Assembly (NCBI GenBank): GCA_020248665.1
Contig: JADCHE010000025.1
Span: 1 to 62,774, forward strand
DNA: 62,774 nt
Source of the DNA: Burkholderiales bacterium
GTDB taxonomy: Bacteria > Pseudomonadota > Gammaproteobacteria > Burkholderiales > Burkholderiaceae_E
Direction: 5' to 3'
Every line of letters starts with the position of its first letter. The stretch's first letter is position 1. The notes under the pieces are model-generated. The model was not told the origin of the DNA, ran no database searches, and saw only the letters and a list, made by a program, of their open reading frames with translations. Shown piece after piece: positions 52,217-61,599 of this stretch. Both the position numbers and the translations under genes were made by a program.

Positions 52217-53290
52217 TCAATCGATCGCCTTGAGCGCGTACGGAAGCGCGCCGAGCGCGAGCGGACGGCCACCGGCGAATACCGTGCCGGCCTCGACCGC
52301 GGCCACCTGCGACTCGAAGAGCACGTCGAAGCCACCGGCGCCGTCGGGCGCGGCGAGCACGACCTGCCCACAGGGCTCGTCGCCGGCCGCGGACACCACG
52401 TCGCTGCCAGGCTCGGGCGGCGCGCCGTCGCCGTGCGCGACGAACATCCTGCGCTTGAGCTTGCCGAGGTACTGGCTGCGCGCGACCACCTCCTGTCCCG
52501 GATAGCAGCCCTTGCGGAAGTTCACCCCGTCGACCGACTCGAAGTTCAGCATCTGCGGCACGAAGAGCTCGACGGTGCCGGGGACGATCCGCGGGATGCC
52601 GGCGAGCACCTCGGTGCGACGCCACGCGGCGCCCGAGACCGGCGTCGCCGCCGCGGCCAGCGACGTCCACGCCCGGCCGGCCGCGTCGGCGGGCACGACC
52701 AGCAGCCAGCGCGACAGCGGTGCGGCACCGGGCAGCGGCGGCAGGCCTGCGAGGTGCGCCCCGCCGGCCGACGTGCTCGCGTCGGCGCCGGGCACGGCGA
52801 GGCCGAAGGCCCGGGCGGCCGCCTGCGCCGCCGGTTCCCCCGCGAGGCCGAACACCGCGTGCGCGTCGCTCGCGTCGGCGACCTTCGCCTTCGTGCGCAG
52901 CACGAACATCGACAGCCGCTTCGCCTGCGCGGCGGCGAGCGGGCGCGACACCGTCAGCAGGATCGCCGAAGCGTCGCGCCAGTACCGGAACGTCGACAGC
53001 AGCCGGCCCTTCGCGGTGCACCAGCCGGCCCAGCGGACGACGCCCGCGTCGAGGTGCTCGACGTCGTTGGTGAGCTGCGCGTGCAGGAACTTCGCGGCCT
53101 CCTCGCCGGTCACCGCGAGCAGTCCGAGGTCGGACAGCGGCGCGGCGAACGGTCCGTCGGGCAACGCGTCGGCGCCGAGCGCGATCGCCGGCCCCCACGC
53201 GTCGGCGCGCACGGAGCCGCCGACGTCGCGCGCGAACCGCTCGACCGCGTCGGCGCTCCAGGAAACCGGGGGGGTAGGGGACGTCGACAT
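52217..53290 (-). CDS. ygfZ: YgfZ/GcvT-like folate-binding protein
   Basis: A 357-residue protein with the YgfZ signature KGCYPGQEVVARSQYLGKLK (Cys-containing KGCYxGQE motif), VTGEEAAKFLHAQLTNDVEH and the C-terminal barrel. It takes part in maturation and repair of iron-sulfur enzymes in a folate-dependent way. ATG 53290, divergent from mltG with only 38 bases between, so promoters overlap. Confidence 0.95.
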   Translation of the reverse strand: MSTSPTPPVSWSADAVERFARDVGGSVRADAWGPAIALGADALPDGPFAAPLSDLGLLAVTGEEAAKFLHAQLTNDVEHLDAGVVRWAGWCTAKGRLLSTFRYWRDASAILLTVSRPLAAAQAKRLSMFVLRTKAKVADASDAHAVFGLAGEPAAQAAARAFGLAVPGADASTSAGGAHLAGLPPLPGAAPLSRWLLVVPADAAGRAWTSLAAAATPVSGAAWRRTEVLAGIPRIVPGTVELFVPQMLNFESVDGVNFRKGCYPGQEVVARSQYLGKLKRRMFVAHGDGAPPEPGSDVVSAAGDEPCGQVVLAAPDGAGGFDVLFESQVAAVEAGTVFAGGRPLALGALPYALKAID

Positions 53291-53328
53291 GCGTCGTATG
53301 ATAGCCGGCCACCCACCCGCGCCCATCG

Positions 53329-54342
53329 ATGAAGCGACTCCTCGCCGTGGCATTGCTCGCGCTGGTCGCGCTCGGTGCAGCTGCCGGCTGGACTTGGTGG
53401 CGCTACGAGCGCGCACCGCTCGCGCTCGCGGCGCCCGAGGTCCAGCTCGAGATCGAGCGCGGCGCCGCGGGTCCGGCGATCGGCGCTGCGCTGCGGCGCC
53501 AGGGCGTCGACGTGCCCGACTGGCTGCTGCAGCTCGCGCTGCGCTGGCGCGGCGACGCTCCGCGGATCCGCGCCGGCAACTACGAGCTCGCCGCTCCGAT
53601 CACCCTGCGCGCGCTGCTCGACCGTCTCACGCGCGGCGACGTCACGCTGCGGGACGTGACCCTGATCGAGGGTTGGACCTTCAGGCAGGTCCGGGCCGCG
53701 CTCGCGAAGCACCCCGACCTGAAGCCGGAGAGCGCGTCTCTGTCCGACGCCGAGGTGCTCGCGCGGATCGGCGCCGCCGAGCCGCACCCCGAAGGCCTGT
53801 TCGCGCCGGACACCTACGCGTTCGCGCGGGGCAGCAGCGACCTCGAGGTGCTCAAGCGTGCCTACCAGCTGCAGCAGGCCGCGCTGAAGAAGGCCTGGGA
53901 CGCGCGGATGGCGCGGCCGGATCCGCCGCCGTATCGCACGCCCTACGAGGCGTTGATCATGGCCTCGATCGTCGAGAAGGAGACCGGGCGCGAGGCCGAC
54001 CGCGTCAAGGTCGCCGCGGTGTTCGTCAACCGATTGAAGCGGGGCATGATGCTGCAGAGCGATCCCACGACGATCTACGGGCTGGGGGAGGCGTTCGACG
54101 GCAACCTGCGCAAGCGAGACCTGCAGACCGACACGACTTACAACACCTACACCCGTGGCGGCCTGACGCCGACGCCGATCTCGATGCCGGGGCGCGCGTC
54201 GATCGCCGCCGCGCTCGACCCGGCGCAGATCCCCGCGCTGTACTTCGTCGCCCGCGGCGACGGCAGCAGCGAGTTCTCGAACGATCTCGCCGCCCACAAC
54301 CGCGCGGTCGCGAAATACCAGAAGCAGCGAGGCTCCCAGTGA
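53329..54342 (+). CDS. mltG: Endolytic transglycosylase MltG
   Basis: A 337-residue inner-membrane protein. An N-terminal span (LLAVALLALVALGAAAGWTW) precedes a LysM-like region and the YceG catalytic domain: DVTLIEGWTFRQVRAALAKH, EALIMASIVEKETGREADRV (catalytic Glu in SIVEKE), VFVNRLKRGMMLQSDPTTIYGLG and YNTYTRGGLTPTPISMPG. It cuts nascent peptidoglycan strands. Stop overlaps the tmk start (GTGA at 54339). Confidence 0.95.
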   Translation: MKRLLAVALLALVALGAAAGWTWWRYERAPLALAAPEVQLEIERGAAGPAIGAALRRQGVDVPDWLLQLALRWRGDAPRIRAGNYELAAPITLRALLDRLTRGDVTLRDVTLIEGWTFRQVRAALAKHPDLKPESASLSDAEVLARIGAAEPHPEGLFAPDTYAFARGSSDLEVLKRAYQLQQAALKKAWDARMARPDPPPYRTPYEALIMASIVEKETGREADRVKVAAVFVNRLKRGMMLQSDPTTIYGLGEAFDGNLRKRDLQTDTTYNTYTRGGLTPTPISMPGRASIAAALDPAQIPALYFVARGDGSSEFSNDLAAHNRAVAKYQKQRGSQ

Positions 54343-54950
54343 GCGGGCGGGGGCGTTTCGTCACCTTCGAGGGCATCGACGGGGCGGGCAAGAGCAGCCA
54401 CGTGGAGTGGTTCGCCGAACGGCTTCGCGAGCGCGGCCGCACCGTCGTCGTAACCCGGGAGCCCGGCGGCACCGAGCTCGCCGAGGCGGTGCGCGACTGG
54501 GTGCTGAACCGGCCGATGTCGATGCGGGTCGAGGCGCTGCTGGTCTTCGCGGCCCGGCAGGACCACCTCGACCGCGTGATCCGGCCCGCGCTCGCCGCCG
54601 GCACCTGGGTGGTCTGCGACCGGTTCACCGACTCGACCGTCGCCTACCAGGGTGGCGGGCGGGGGATGCCGGCCGATGACATCGCCCTGCTCGAACGCTG
54701 GGTCCATCCCGACCTGCAGCCCGACCGCACCTACCTGTTCGACCTCGACCCGGCCGAAGCCGCCCGCCGCCGGCAGGCGGCCCGCGCGGCGGACCGCTTC
54801 GAGGCGCAGGACGAGGCGTTCTTCGGGCGTGTCCGCGGCGCCTACCGCGCGCGCGCCGCCGAGTCACCCGAACGGTTCCGGCGGATCGACGGCGCGCGGA
54901 CGATCGACTCGATCCGGGCGGAACTCGAGGAAGACCTCGCAACCCTCTGA
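54339..54950 (+). CDS. tmk: Thymidylate kinase
   Basis: A 203-residue kinase: RFVTFEGIDGAGKSSHVEWF (P-loop), TREPGGTELAEAVRDWVLN (DRX-like substrate block), CDRFTDSTVAYQGGGRGM and LDPAEAARRRQ with the LID. It phosphorylates dTMP to dTDP. GTG 54339 overlaps the mltG stop. Followed after 35 bases by holB. Confidence 0.95.
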   Translation: MSGRGRFVTFEGIDGAGKSSHVEWFAERLRERGRTVVVTREPGGTELAEAVRDWVLNRPMSMRVEALLVFAARQDHLDRVIRPALAAGTWVVCDRFTDSTVAYQGGGRGMPADDIALLERWVHPDLQPDRTYLFDLDPAEAARRRQAARAADRFEAQDEAFFGRVRGAYRARAAESPERFRRIDGARTIDSIRAELEEDLATL

Positions 54951-54985
54951 TCTCTACCATCACCTTCGAAACAGGCCGCAACCCC

Positions 54986-55993
54986 ATGATCGAACAAGAA
55001 CTTCCGTGGCACGCCGAACCACTGCGTGCCGAGCTCGCGCGGCGCGAGAGCCTGCCGCACGCGCTGCTGCTGCTGGGCACGCCGGGGATCGGGAAGTCCC
55101 GATACGCCCGCGCACTCGCGGCCGCCCTGCTGTGCGAGTCGCGGGCACCCGACGGCCGCGCCTGCGGGCAGTGCGACGCCTGCGGCTGGAGCGGCGCCGG
55201 CACCCATCCCGACCTGCGCGTGCTGTCGCTGCCGGTCGACGACGAGGGCAAGGTCGGTCGCGAGATCAAGGTCGACCAGGTGCGGGCGCTGGCCGAGTTC
55301 CTGAACGTCGGCGGCCACCGCGGCGGGCGGCGGGTGGTGCTGATCGACCCGGCCGACGCGATGAACACCGTCACCGCCAACACCCTGCTGAAGACGCTGG
55401 AGGAGCCCGGGGACGGCCTGATGTTCGTGCTGGTCAGCCACCGGCCGGACGCGATCCTGCCGACGATCCGCTCGCGCTGCCAGGTCAGGGTGCTCGAAGG
55501 CCCGGGCCTGGATGCGGCGCGCGCCTGGATCCAGGGCCAGACCGGCTGCACGCCGCAGGAGGCCGGCACCTGGCTCGCGATGGCGGGGGGCGCGCCGTTG
55601 CATGCGACCCGATTCGCCGAGCCCGGTCAGGCGGCCGCCCATCGGGCGATGCTGGAGGCGATCGCGGGGCTGCCCGAGACTGCTCCCGAGGCGGCGGCGG
55701 ACGCGCTGCAGCGTGCGGATGCACGGCTGTGGCTGCCGCTGCTGCAGCGGTGGCTGATGGACGTCGGTCGGTGCCACGGGGGTGCCGAGCCGCGGTACTT
55801 CCCGGCGCACGGCAAGCGGCTCGCGGAACTGGCGGGCCGGGCCGACACGGCGGGGATCGCGAAGGCGGGCAGGGGGCTCGCGGCGCAGTACCGGGACGTC
55901 GAGCACCCGCTGAACCCGAGGCTGTTCTGCGAGGCCTCGATCGAGTGCTACCTCGGCGCGTTCGGCGCGCCGCCGCGGACGGCGGCGGGCTGA
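54986..55993 (+). CDS. holB: DNA polymerase III delta' subunit
   Basis: A 335-residue AAA+ clamp-loader subunit: HALLLLGTPGIGKSRYARAL (degenerate P-loop GTPGIGKS), a zinc module with four Cys (CGQCDACGW), EIKVDQVRALAEFLNVGGHR, VLIDPADAMNTVTANTLLKTLEEP (Walker B/SRC) and SRCQVRV. Part of the replisome. Conserved position between tmk and pilZ. Confidence 0.95.
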   Translation: MIEQELPWHAEPLRAELARRESLPHALLLLGTPGIGKSRYARALAAALLCESRAPDGRACGQCDACGWSGAGTHPDLRVLSLPVDDEGKVGREIKVDQVRALAEFLNVGGHRGGRRVVLIDPADAMNTVTANTLLKTLEEPGDGLMFVLVSHRPDAILPTIRSRCQVRVLEGPGLDAARAWIQGQTGCTPQEAGTWLAMAGGAPLHATRFAEPGQAAAHRAMLEAIAGLPETAPEAAADALQRADARLWLPLLQRWLMDVGRCHGGAEPRYFPAHGKRLAELAGRADTAGIAKAGRGLAAQYRDVEHPLNPRLFCEASIECYLGAFGAPPRTAAG

Positions 55994-56034
55994 GCGATCG
56001 CCGGCAGGCCCGCAGCGCGGGCGGAAGGGCGACG

Positions 56035-56445
56035 ATGAGCGACGCGACGACCGACACGAAGGCCCCGCACCCGGCGGCCGCGCTCCCCGCGGGCGCCGCG
56101 CAGGGCGGCGCGCGTCCGAGCGTCATCTCGCTGGCGATCCGCGAGAAGGCCGCGCTCTACGCCGCCTACATGCCGTTCGTGCAGGGCGGCGGGATCTTCG
56201 TGCCGACTCCCCGTCATGCCAACCTCGGCGACGACCTGTACCTGATCCTGACCCTGCTCGAGGACACCACCAAGTTCGCGGTCCCCGGCAAGGTCGCCTG
56301 GATCACCCCGCCCGGCAGCACCGGCCGCCAGCAGGGGCTCGGCATCCAGTTCGCCAAGACCGAGGCCGGCGAGCAGGTCCGCGCGAAGATCGAGGAGCTG
56401 ATCGGCGCCGCGCTGAAGTCGTCGCGGCCGACGCACACGATCTGA
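56035..56445 (+). CDS. pilZ: PilZ-domain type IV pilus protein
   Basis: A 136-residue protein. The C-terminal ~100 residues are the PilZ domain proper (IREKAALYAAYMPFVQGGGI FVPTP-type start, LILTLLEDTTKFAVPGKV, GLGIQFAKTE) with no c-di-GMP RxxxR motif near the start, as in PilZ of the tmk-holB-pilZ cluster. It is needed for type IV pilus biogenesis. The N-terminal 25 residues are Ala/Pro-rich. ATG 56035. Confidence 0.9.
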   Translation: MSDATTDTKAPHPAAALPAGAAQGGARPSVISLAIREKAALYAAYMPFVQGGGIFVPTPRHANLGDDLYLILTLLEDTTKFAVPGKVAWITPPGSTGRQQGLGIQFAKTEAGEQVRAKIEELIGAALKSSRPTHTI

Positions 56446-56538
56446 CCGGGGCCGCCGATGCCCCGCCGGTCGGGCGGGCAGTGGGCGCGTAGGTAGAATC
56501 GGGATGCCCGGCCCCGGCGGCCGCCCCGACAGGCCCCG

Positions 56539-57321
56539 ATGTACGTCGATTCCCACTGCCACCTGGACTTCCCCGAGCTGTCGTCGCGGCTCGACGAGAT
56601 CCTCGCGACCATGCGCGCCGACCGCGTTGATCGGGCGCTGTGCGTGTCGGTCACGCTCGAGGACTTCCCGCGGGTGCTCGCGCTCGCCGAGGCGCACCCG
56701 CACCTGTACGCCTCGGTCGGCGTGCACCCCGACCACCGGGAGGCGCGCGAGCCGGACGTCGCCACCCTGGTCGCGCTCGCCGACCACCCGCGCATCATCG
56801 CGATCGGCGAGACCGGCCTCGACTACTACCGCACCGAAGGCGACCCGGCCGTGCTGAACGGCTGGCAGCGCGAGCGGTTCCGCGTCCACGTGCGCGCCGC
56901 GCGCGCGACGGGCAAGCCGCTGATCGTCCACACCCGCAGCGCCGCCGACGACACCCTCGCGATCCTGCGCGAGCAGGGTGCCGACGCAGTCGGCGGCGTG
57001 ATGCATTGCTTCACCGAGACCTGGGAGGTGGCCCGCGCCGCGCTCGACCTCGGGTTCTTCATCTCGCTGTCGGGCATCGTCACCTTCAGGAACGCCGAGG
57101 CGCTGCGCGAGGTCGCGCGGCGAGTGCCCCTGGAGCGCCTGCTGATCGAGACCGACTCGCCGTACCTCGCACCGATGCCGCACCGGGGCAAGCCGAACGA
57201 GCCGGGGTTCGTGCGGCACGTCGGCGAGTTCCTGGCCGCGCTGAAGGGCATCGAGACCGAGCAGTTCGCGCAGATCACAACCGAGAATTTCGATCGGTGT
57301 TTCAAGATTTTGCGGGGATGA
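56539..57321 (+). CDS. tatD: TatD-family metal-dependent hydrolase
   Basis: A 260-residue amidohydrolase-fold protein: YVDSHCHLDFPELSSRLDEI (HxH), IGETGLDYYRT (Glu), RVHVRAARATGKPLIVHTRS (His), VMHCFTETWEVARAALDLGF (His) and IETDSPYLAP (Asp). TatD enzymes are 3'-5' DNA exonucleases/DNases. 93 bases after pilZ; stop 57321. Confidence 0.93.
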   Translation: MYVDSHCHLDFPELSSRLDEILATMRADRVDRALCVSVTLEDFPRVLALAEAHPHLYASVGVHPDHREAREPDVATLVALADHPRIIAIGETGLDYYRTEGDPAVLNGWQRERFRVHVRAARATGKPLIVHTRSAADDTLAILREQGADAVGGVMHCFTETWEVARAALDLGFFISLSGIVTFRNAEALREVARRVPLERLLIETDSPYLAPMPHRGKPNEPGFVRHVGEFLAALKGIETEQFAQITTENFDRCFKILRG

Positions 57322-57322
57322 A

Positions 57323-58051
57323 TTGAAGAATCTTCTCGACATCGGAGCCGGTGCGGTCGGTCGCTCGATCGCCGCCGCCGCGCTGGCTGCGGCCGTGCTC
57401 GCCGGCGTCGCCCCCGGGGCCGTCGCCCAGGGGTCGGCGCGGGCCGACCTGATTCGGGCGATCCGCGTCGACGATCCGCACGCGCTGAGGACGGCGCTGC
57501 TGCGCGGCGCAGACGCGAACGCACGCGACGAATTCGGCGAGCCGATGATCGTGACCGCGGCCAAGGCGAAGTCCTGGAACTCGGTCCGCGCGCTCGCCGA
57601 ACTGCGCGGCACGGATCTCGACGCGACCAGCAAGGATGGCGCCAATGCGCTGATGTACGCCGCGCTGCACGGCGAGCAGTCGCTCGTCGAGTTCCTCGTG
57701 TCGCGCAAGGCCGAGATCAACAAGACGGGCTGGACGCCGCTGCACTTCGCCGCGGCCAACGGCCACACCCAGACGATCCGCTTCCTGCTCGAGCGGCACG
57801 CGTACATCGACGCCGAGTCGCCGAACGGGACGACGCCGCTGATGATGGCGGCGCGCCAGGCGCACCCGACAGCCGTCAATCTTCTGCTCGACGAGGGTGC
57901 GGATCCGACGCCGCGCAACCAGGCCGGCCTCGACGCCGCGGCCTACGCGAAGGCGGCAGGTGATCCGAAGCTCGCCGAGTTGCTCGCGGAGAAGGCACGC
58001 GACTACCGGAGACGGTACGGGACGTTCACGCCGGCGACACCGTCGCGATGA
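57323..58051 (+). CDS. Exported ankyrin-repeat protein
   Basis: A 242-residue protein. Start is TTG 57323, only one base after the tatD stop, with GGGGA upstream; no ATG is available before the signal peptide (GRSIAAAALAAAVLAGVAPG AVAQ). Five ankyrin units follow from ~45: DDPHALRTALLRGADANARD, the KSWNSVRALAELRGTDLD unit, DGANALMYAALHGEQSLVEF, GWTPLHFAAANGHTQTIRFL and NGTTPLMMAARQAHPTAVNL. A protein-protein interaction role in the periplasm is likely. Confidence 0.9.
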   Translation: MKNLLDIGAGAVGRSIAAAALAAAVLAGVAPGAVAQGSARADLIRAIRVDDPHALRTALLRGADANARDEFGEPMIVTAAKAKSWNSVRALAELRGTDLDATSKDGANALMYAALHGEQSLVEFLVSRKAEINKTGWTPLHFAAANGHTQTIRFLLERHAYIDAESPNGTTPLMMAARQAHPTAVNLLLDEGADPTPRNQAGLDAAAYAKAAGDPKLAELLAEKARDYRRRYGTFTPATPSR

Positions 58052-58089
58052 GTGCCGAGGCACAGGCATTCGTTCGCACGCCCGCGTCG

Positions 58090-58110
58090 CATAATGTGCA
58101 TTATGTAAAA
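58090..58110. promoter_or_regulatory. Palindrome CATAAT-GTGC-ATTATG followed by A/T-rich sequence
   Basis: The 16-base dyad (58090-58105) continues into TAAAATTC. It looks like an operator/promoter but lies between the 3' ends of the ankyrin gene and the convergent 84-residue gene, so no intact gene follows it. Confidence 0.5.
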
Positions 58111-58200
58111 TTCTGAATCCACGCCAACTCAGGACAGGTCCGTACGGGCCGGTCGACGCGGTCTGGTCTGGGCGGAAGGAGGCGGCAGCGCCCCCGAGCA

Positions 58201-58455
58201 TCAGCCGCGCGACGGCAGCGGCGCTGGCATGAGCCCGAATACGGAGGCGCGGGGCGAGGACGCGGCCGGCCGCGCTTCGAAGGCGCCGCGGTCGCGCAGG
58301 CGGGAGACGATCGCCTCGACCGGGCGGCGGTGGCGCTCGCTCAGCTCGTCGAGGGTGTCGCCACGTCGCCAGGCGCGCACCAGCGCCAGCGTCTCGTCTT
58401 CGTGCCAAGGGCCGTCGGGACGGCGGCCGGGATAATCGAAAGGACCGTAGAACAT
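58201..58455 (-). CDS. Small hypothetical protein with helix-turn-helix-like core
   Basis: An 84-residue protein, ATG 58455. The segment DETLALVRAWRRGDTLDELS, then ERHRRPVEAIVSRLRDRGAF, has the spacing of a small HTH or SANT-like domain. The C-terminus is low complexity. I do not recognise a named family. Isolated gene. Confidence 0.6.
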   Translation of the reverse strand: MFYGPFDYPGRRPDGPWHEDETLALVRAWRRGDTLDELSERHRRPVEAIVSRLRDRGAFEARPAASSPRASVFGLMPAPLPSRG

Positions 58456-58736
58456 CGTTCCGGGCGCGGACGCCCTTCGGGGTTCGAATACTCCGCTAAC
58501 GCGCGGAGACGCGAATCGGTTGTCACGATGATGCGGTTTCTGCACGGACCCGGATCCGCCCTTCCCACGATCGGCCCGAGTCTGGTGGCGCGATCCGAGA
58601 ATCGCGATTTCCGGAACGTTCGGGTCCGTTCGGAGCGCGCGAGGGCGAACTCCAGCCCGCTGCAGGGGCCCGGAAGGGTCGGGCGCGCGGATGGCCGGCG
58701 CGGGGCGCCCGCGGACGGACCACCGCCCTCGCGGAC
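58456..58736. other. Intergenic, no gene seen
   Basis: 281 bases without a recognisable gene on either strand. Confidence 0.4.
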
Positions 58737-59078
58737 TCAGGTCCGGGACGGAGCCGGACAGCGGAGCCAGACCCGCTCGCCCCAGGTGTCGACCGACAGC
58801 GCCTCGGCGCCCGGCGCACGGGCGGTGAGTTGCCTGCGGGCGTCGTCCGCCGAATGAACGGCGAGCTGCAGCCAGCGCTGGCCGCCCTCTTCGCGCAGCG
58901 CGATCGCCGCGATCCCGCCGACCACGTACGGGCGCAGCAGCGGCGCGGCCTGGACGGCGGGCGCCACGTCGAGCTTGCCGGCCCGGACGTACTGCTCCGG
59001 GGCGTCGCACGGGGTCGACGCGCCAGCAGCGATCGGCAGGGCGAACAGGACGGCCGCGGCAAGGGCGATGGCATTCAT
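58737..59078 (-). CDS. Small exported hypothetical protein
   Basis: A 113-residue protein, ATG 59078. A signal peptide (LAAAVLFALPIAAGAS) precedes a mature domain with paired Cys (CDAP early, LRCPAPS at the end). LLRPYVVGGIAAIALREEGG and RWLQLAVHSADDARRQL suggest a small alpha/beta fold. Family not recognised. Confidence 0.65.
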   Translation of the reverse strand: MNAIALAAAVLFALPIAAGASTPCDAPEQYVRAGKLDVAPAVQAAPLLRPYVVGGIAAIALREEGGQRWLQLAVHSADDARRQLTARAPGAEALSVDTWGERVWLRCPAPSRT

Positions 59079-59164
59079 CCTGCCAAGGATGCCCTGCCCG
59101 CCCTGCCCGCGTTGCGCCTTCGCGTTCGTTGCTCATGCCGCGGGCGACGCTGCGCCCGTGCGCT

Positions 59165-59824
59165 TCAGGCGAGTACGCGAACCAGCCAGCGCTCCAGGTC
59201 GCGGATCTCGTCGAGCGACACGGTGTGCTCGATCGGGTACGCGTACCAGTCGACCGCATACCCCAACGCCTGCAGGGCGTCGCGGCTCGCCTCCCCCCGC
59301 GCCAGCCCGACGATCGGATCCCGGGTGCCGTGGGCGAGGAAGATCGGGACGTCCCGGTTAGCCTCGCTGCGTTCGGTCGCCGTCGAGGCGGCGAGGGGCA
59401 GGTAGCCGGACATCCCGGCCACGCCAGCGAGCCGCTGGGGGTGCCGCACGCCGGTCATCAGCGCCATGGCGCACCCTTGCGAGAAGCCGGCGACCACGAT
59501 GCGCGCCGCCGGCACGCCACGCCCGACCTCCCTCGCGATCAGCGTGTCGATCGCGTCGCGCGAGGCACGCAGGCCGGCCTCGTCCTCACGGGACGCGCCG
59601 CCGAAGCCGAGGATGTCGTACCACGCCCGCATCACGTAGCCGCGGTTCACCGTGACCGGCCGCATCGGCGCGTGCGGGAAGACGAAGCGCACCGGGCCGA
59701 CCGCCCCCAGGTCGAGTTCCTCGGCGATCGGCACGAAGTCGCCGCCGTCGGCGCCGAGCCCGTGCAGCACGACGACGCTCGCCGTCGGTGCCCGGCCGGT
59801 CTCGATCTCGATCGCTGGATCCAC
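59165..59824 (-). CDS. Carboxylesterase/phospholipase (YpfH/EstB-like alpha/beta hydrolase)
   Basis: A 219-residue hydrolase: SVVVLHGLGADGGDFVPIAE (HGLG), RFVFPHAPMRPVTVNRGYVM, AGFSQGCAMALMTG (nucleophile Ser in GFSQG), then HGTRDPIVGLARG (acid) and YPIEHTVSLDEIRDL (His). GTG 59824 is chosen because GGAGG is 4-5 bases upstream and it begins the domain correctly. Family members hydrolyse short-chain carboxyl esters and lysophospholipids. Confidence 0.9.
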   Translation of the reverse strand: MDPAIEIETGRAPTASVVVLHGLGADGGDFVPIAEELDLGAVGPVRFVFPHAPMRPVTVNRGYVMRAWYDILGFGGASREDEAGLRASRDAIDTLIAREVGRGVPAARIVVAGFSQGCAMALMTGVRHPQRLAGVAGMSGYLPLAASTATERSEANRDVPIFLAHGTRDPIVGLARGEASRDALQALGYAVDWYAYPIEHTVSLDEIRDLERWLVRVLA

Positions 59825-59958
59825 GTCGCCTCCGTTGCGCCCCACACCACGGCACTTCGCAGAGCATACCGTGCGCTTCAAGGCGGGACCGGGCATCGCC
59901 GTGGATCGCATCCCGGCCGCTGGGACGCCCCTCGGGTGAACGACGGGGCCTGGCTGGC

Positions 59959-61542
59959 TCAGGCCTGACGCGTGGACATCGCGGCGGTCGACGCGGGCTC
60001 GGGCAGCATCGTCCGGGTCGCCGGGTCCGCGTCGCGCACACCGACCGCGGCGGCCAGCCGCTCGAGCCGGCGAGCGATGGCGCCGACGGTGCCCTCGACG
60101 CTGATGCCCGATGCGATCTCGACGTGGTAGCGGCCGAAGGCACGCTCGGCGACGCGCGCAGTACGGTTCGCCGGGCAGCCGTACAGGAACACCCACAGCC
60201 CGGTCGGGTCGACTGTCAGCGCCGCGTCGCGCAGCTTCCGCTGCAGCGCGAACGTGCCGAGCTGCTGGGCCTTGGCCGGATCGCAGGCGACGTGCAGCAG
60301 CGCGTGCGGCAACTCGAGCCCGTCGGAGGCGGCGAGCACCTCGGCGACGGTGTCGCGGAATGCGCGCGTGACCATCAGGTGCGGCGACGTCGCGGTGCCC
60401 GCGGCGGCGATCGTGCGCTCGATGTCATCGGGCAGCGCGCGCAGGCACGCGGTGCCCGACAGCGCGCGGATCGCCTGGGCGAGATCCGCATCGTCCGCCG
60501 TCGCCGGCACGACCGTCGACGCACCGAGTCGCGTCAGCGCGATCTGCTGCGCGAGGCGCAGCCGCATGCCGCGCTCGCGGATCAGCACCGACACCCAGGG
60601 CGCGGCAACGCGACGCACCGCGGCGACCGTCTGGCACAACGCGCGCAGCGGCGTCGCAGGATCGAAGGCGAGCACGACCGCGCCCGCCGTCAGCCGACGC
60701 GAGGCCTCGATCAGCTCGGCGTGGTGCTTGAGCAGCGTCCAGCTCGAATCGCGGACCGCCGCGACCGGATCGTCGATCGCGGTCTCGATCGCGACGACAT
60801 GCGGCGCGCCCGCGTCGCGCACGCGTACCGGCGCGCCCTGCGCAGGCTCGGCGGTGAGCTCCCCGGTGGCGGTGGTACGCAGCGGCACGCTCGCGCGCAG
60901 GTTCGAGCCGCCGTTGCCGAACCAGTGGCGCAGGTCCAGCAGCGCTCCGCCCTCGTGCTCGCGGACCACCGCGAAGCCGGCGAAATCCTCGGCCGTCGCG
61001 CGCAGCGACAGGAACTCGCGCTGCGGCCGCGTGGCCGGCGTGAAGGTGGCGATCACGGTGGTGCCTGTCCGGCGCGCCCACGCGCGCAGCCCGTCGCAGG
61101 CCTCGCCGGCGTGCGCCGGGTCGCCGAGGAACAGCAGCGTCTCCGCCTGCTCGAGCACGAGCAGGCTGCGGTCCTCGCCGGCGGCGCGGGCGATCAGTTC
61201 GAGCACCGCGGCGGGCCCGGTGCGGAACAGCGGCAGCAGTGGATCGTGGCGCTGGCGGACCAGCTCGAGCTCGCCGCTCTTCTCGTACCAGCCGAGGTCG
61301 ATGCCGAGCAGCTTCACCTTCGAGACGAACGCGCCCGGGTCGCCGGGCAGTACGACCGCGCAGCGGCCGCCCTCGACCAGCGTGGCGCGCAGCGCCTGCG
61401 CGACCAGCGGCACGCGCAGCGGCTGCGCGTCGACGGCCAGGGCGTAGACCTGCCCGGGTGCCAGCACGCCCACCGAGTCGGCGATGCCCGTGATGCCGAG
61501 GCGGGACCGAGCGCCAGCGGAGGGTGATTCCGGTGCGGACAT
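59959..61542 (-). CDS. bcsE: BcsE-like c-di-GMP-binding cellulose biosynthesis protein
   Basis: A 527-residue protein resembling BcsE: an N-terminal degenerate RecA/receiver-like region (LAPGQVYALAVDAQPLRVPL, SLLVLEQAETLLFLGDPA), a central domain, and APWVSVLIRERGMRLRLAQQ, IALTRLGASTVVPATADDAD in the GIL region that in BcsE binds c-di-GMP. I could not place the RxxD/RxGD motif with confidence. BcsE boosts cellulose synthesis. No bcsA/B/C lies in the window. ATG 61542 is the assumed start; ATG 61587 is an alternative with equally weak ribosome site. Confidence 0.65.
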   Translation of the reverse strand: MSAPESPSAGARSRLGITGIADSVGVLAPGQVYALAVDAQPLRVPLVAQALRATLVEGGRCAVVLPGDPGAFVSKVKLLGIDLGWYEKSGELELVRQRHDPLLPLFRTGPAAVLELIARAAGEDRSLLVLEQAETLLFLGDPAHAGEACDGLRAWARRTGTTVIATFTPATRPQREFLSLRATAEDFAGFAVVREHEGGALLDLRHWFGNGGSNLRASVPLRTTATGELTAEPAQGAPVRVRDAGAPHVVAIETAIDDPVAAVRDSSWTLLKHHAELIEASRRLTAGAVVLAFDPATPLRALCQTVAAVRRVAAPWVSVLIRERGMRLRLAQQIALTRLGASTVVPATADDADLAQAIRALSGTACLRALPDDIERTIAAAGTATSPHLMVTRAFRDTVAEVLAASDGLELPHALLHVACDPAKAQQLGTFALQRKLRDAALTVDPTGLWVFLYGCPANRTARVAERAFGRYHVEIASGISVEGTVGAIARRLERLAAAVGVRDADPATRTMLPEPASTAAMSTRQA

Positions 61543-61599
61543 GACCGACCCAGTGTGCCGGCCGCCCATGTCATCGGCAATCGCCATCGGTCGGCCGCC

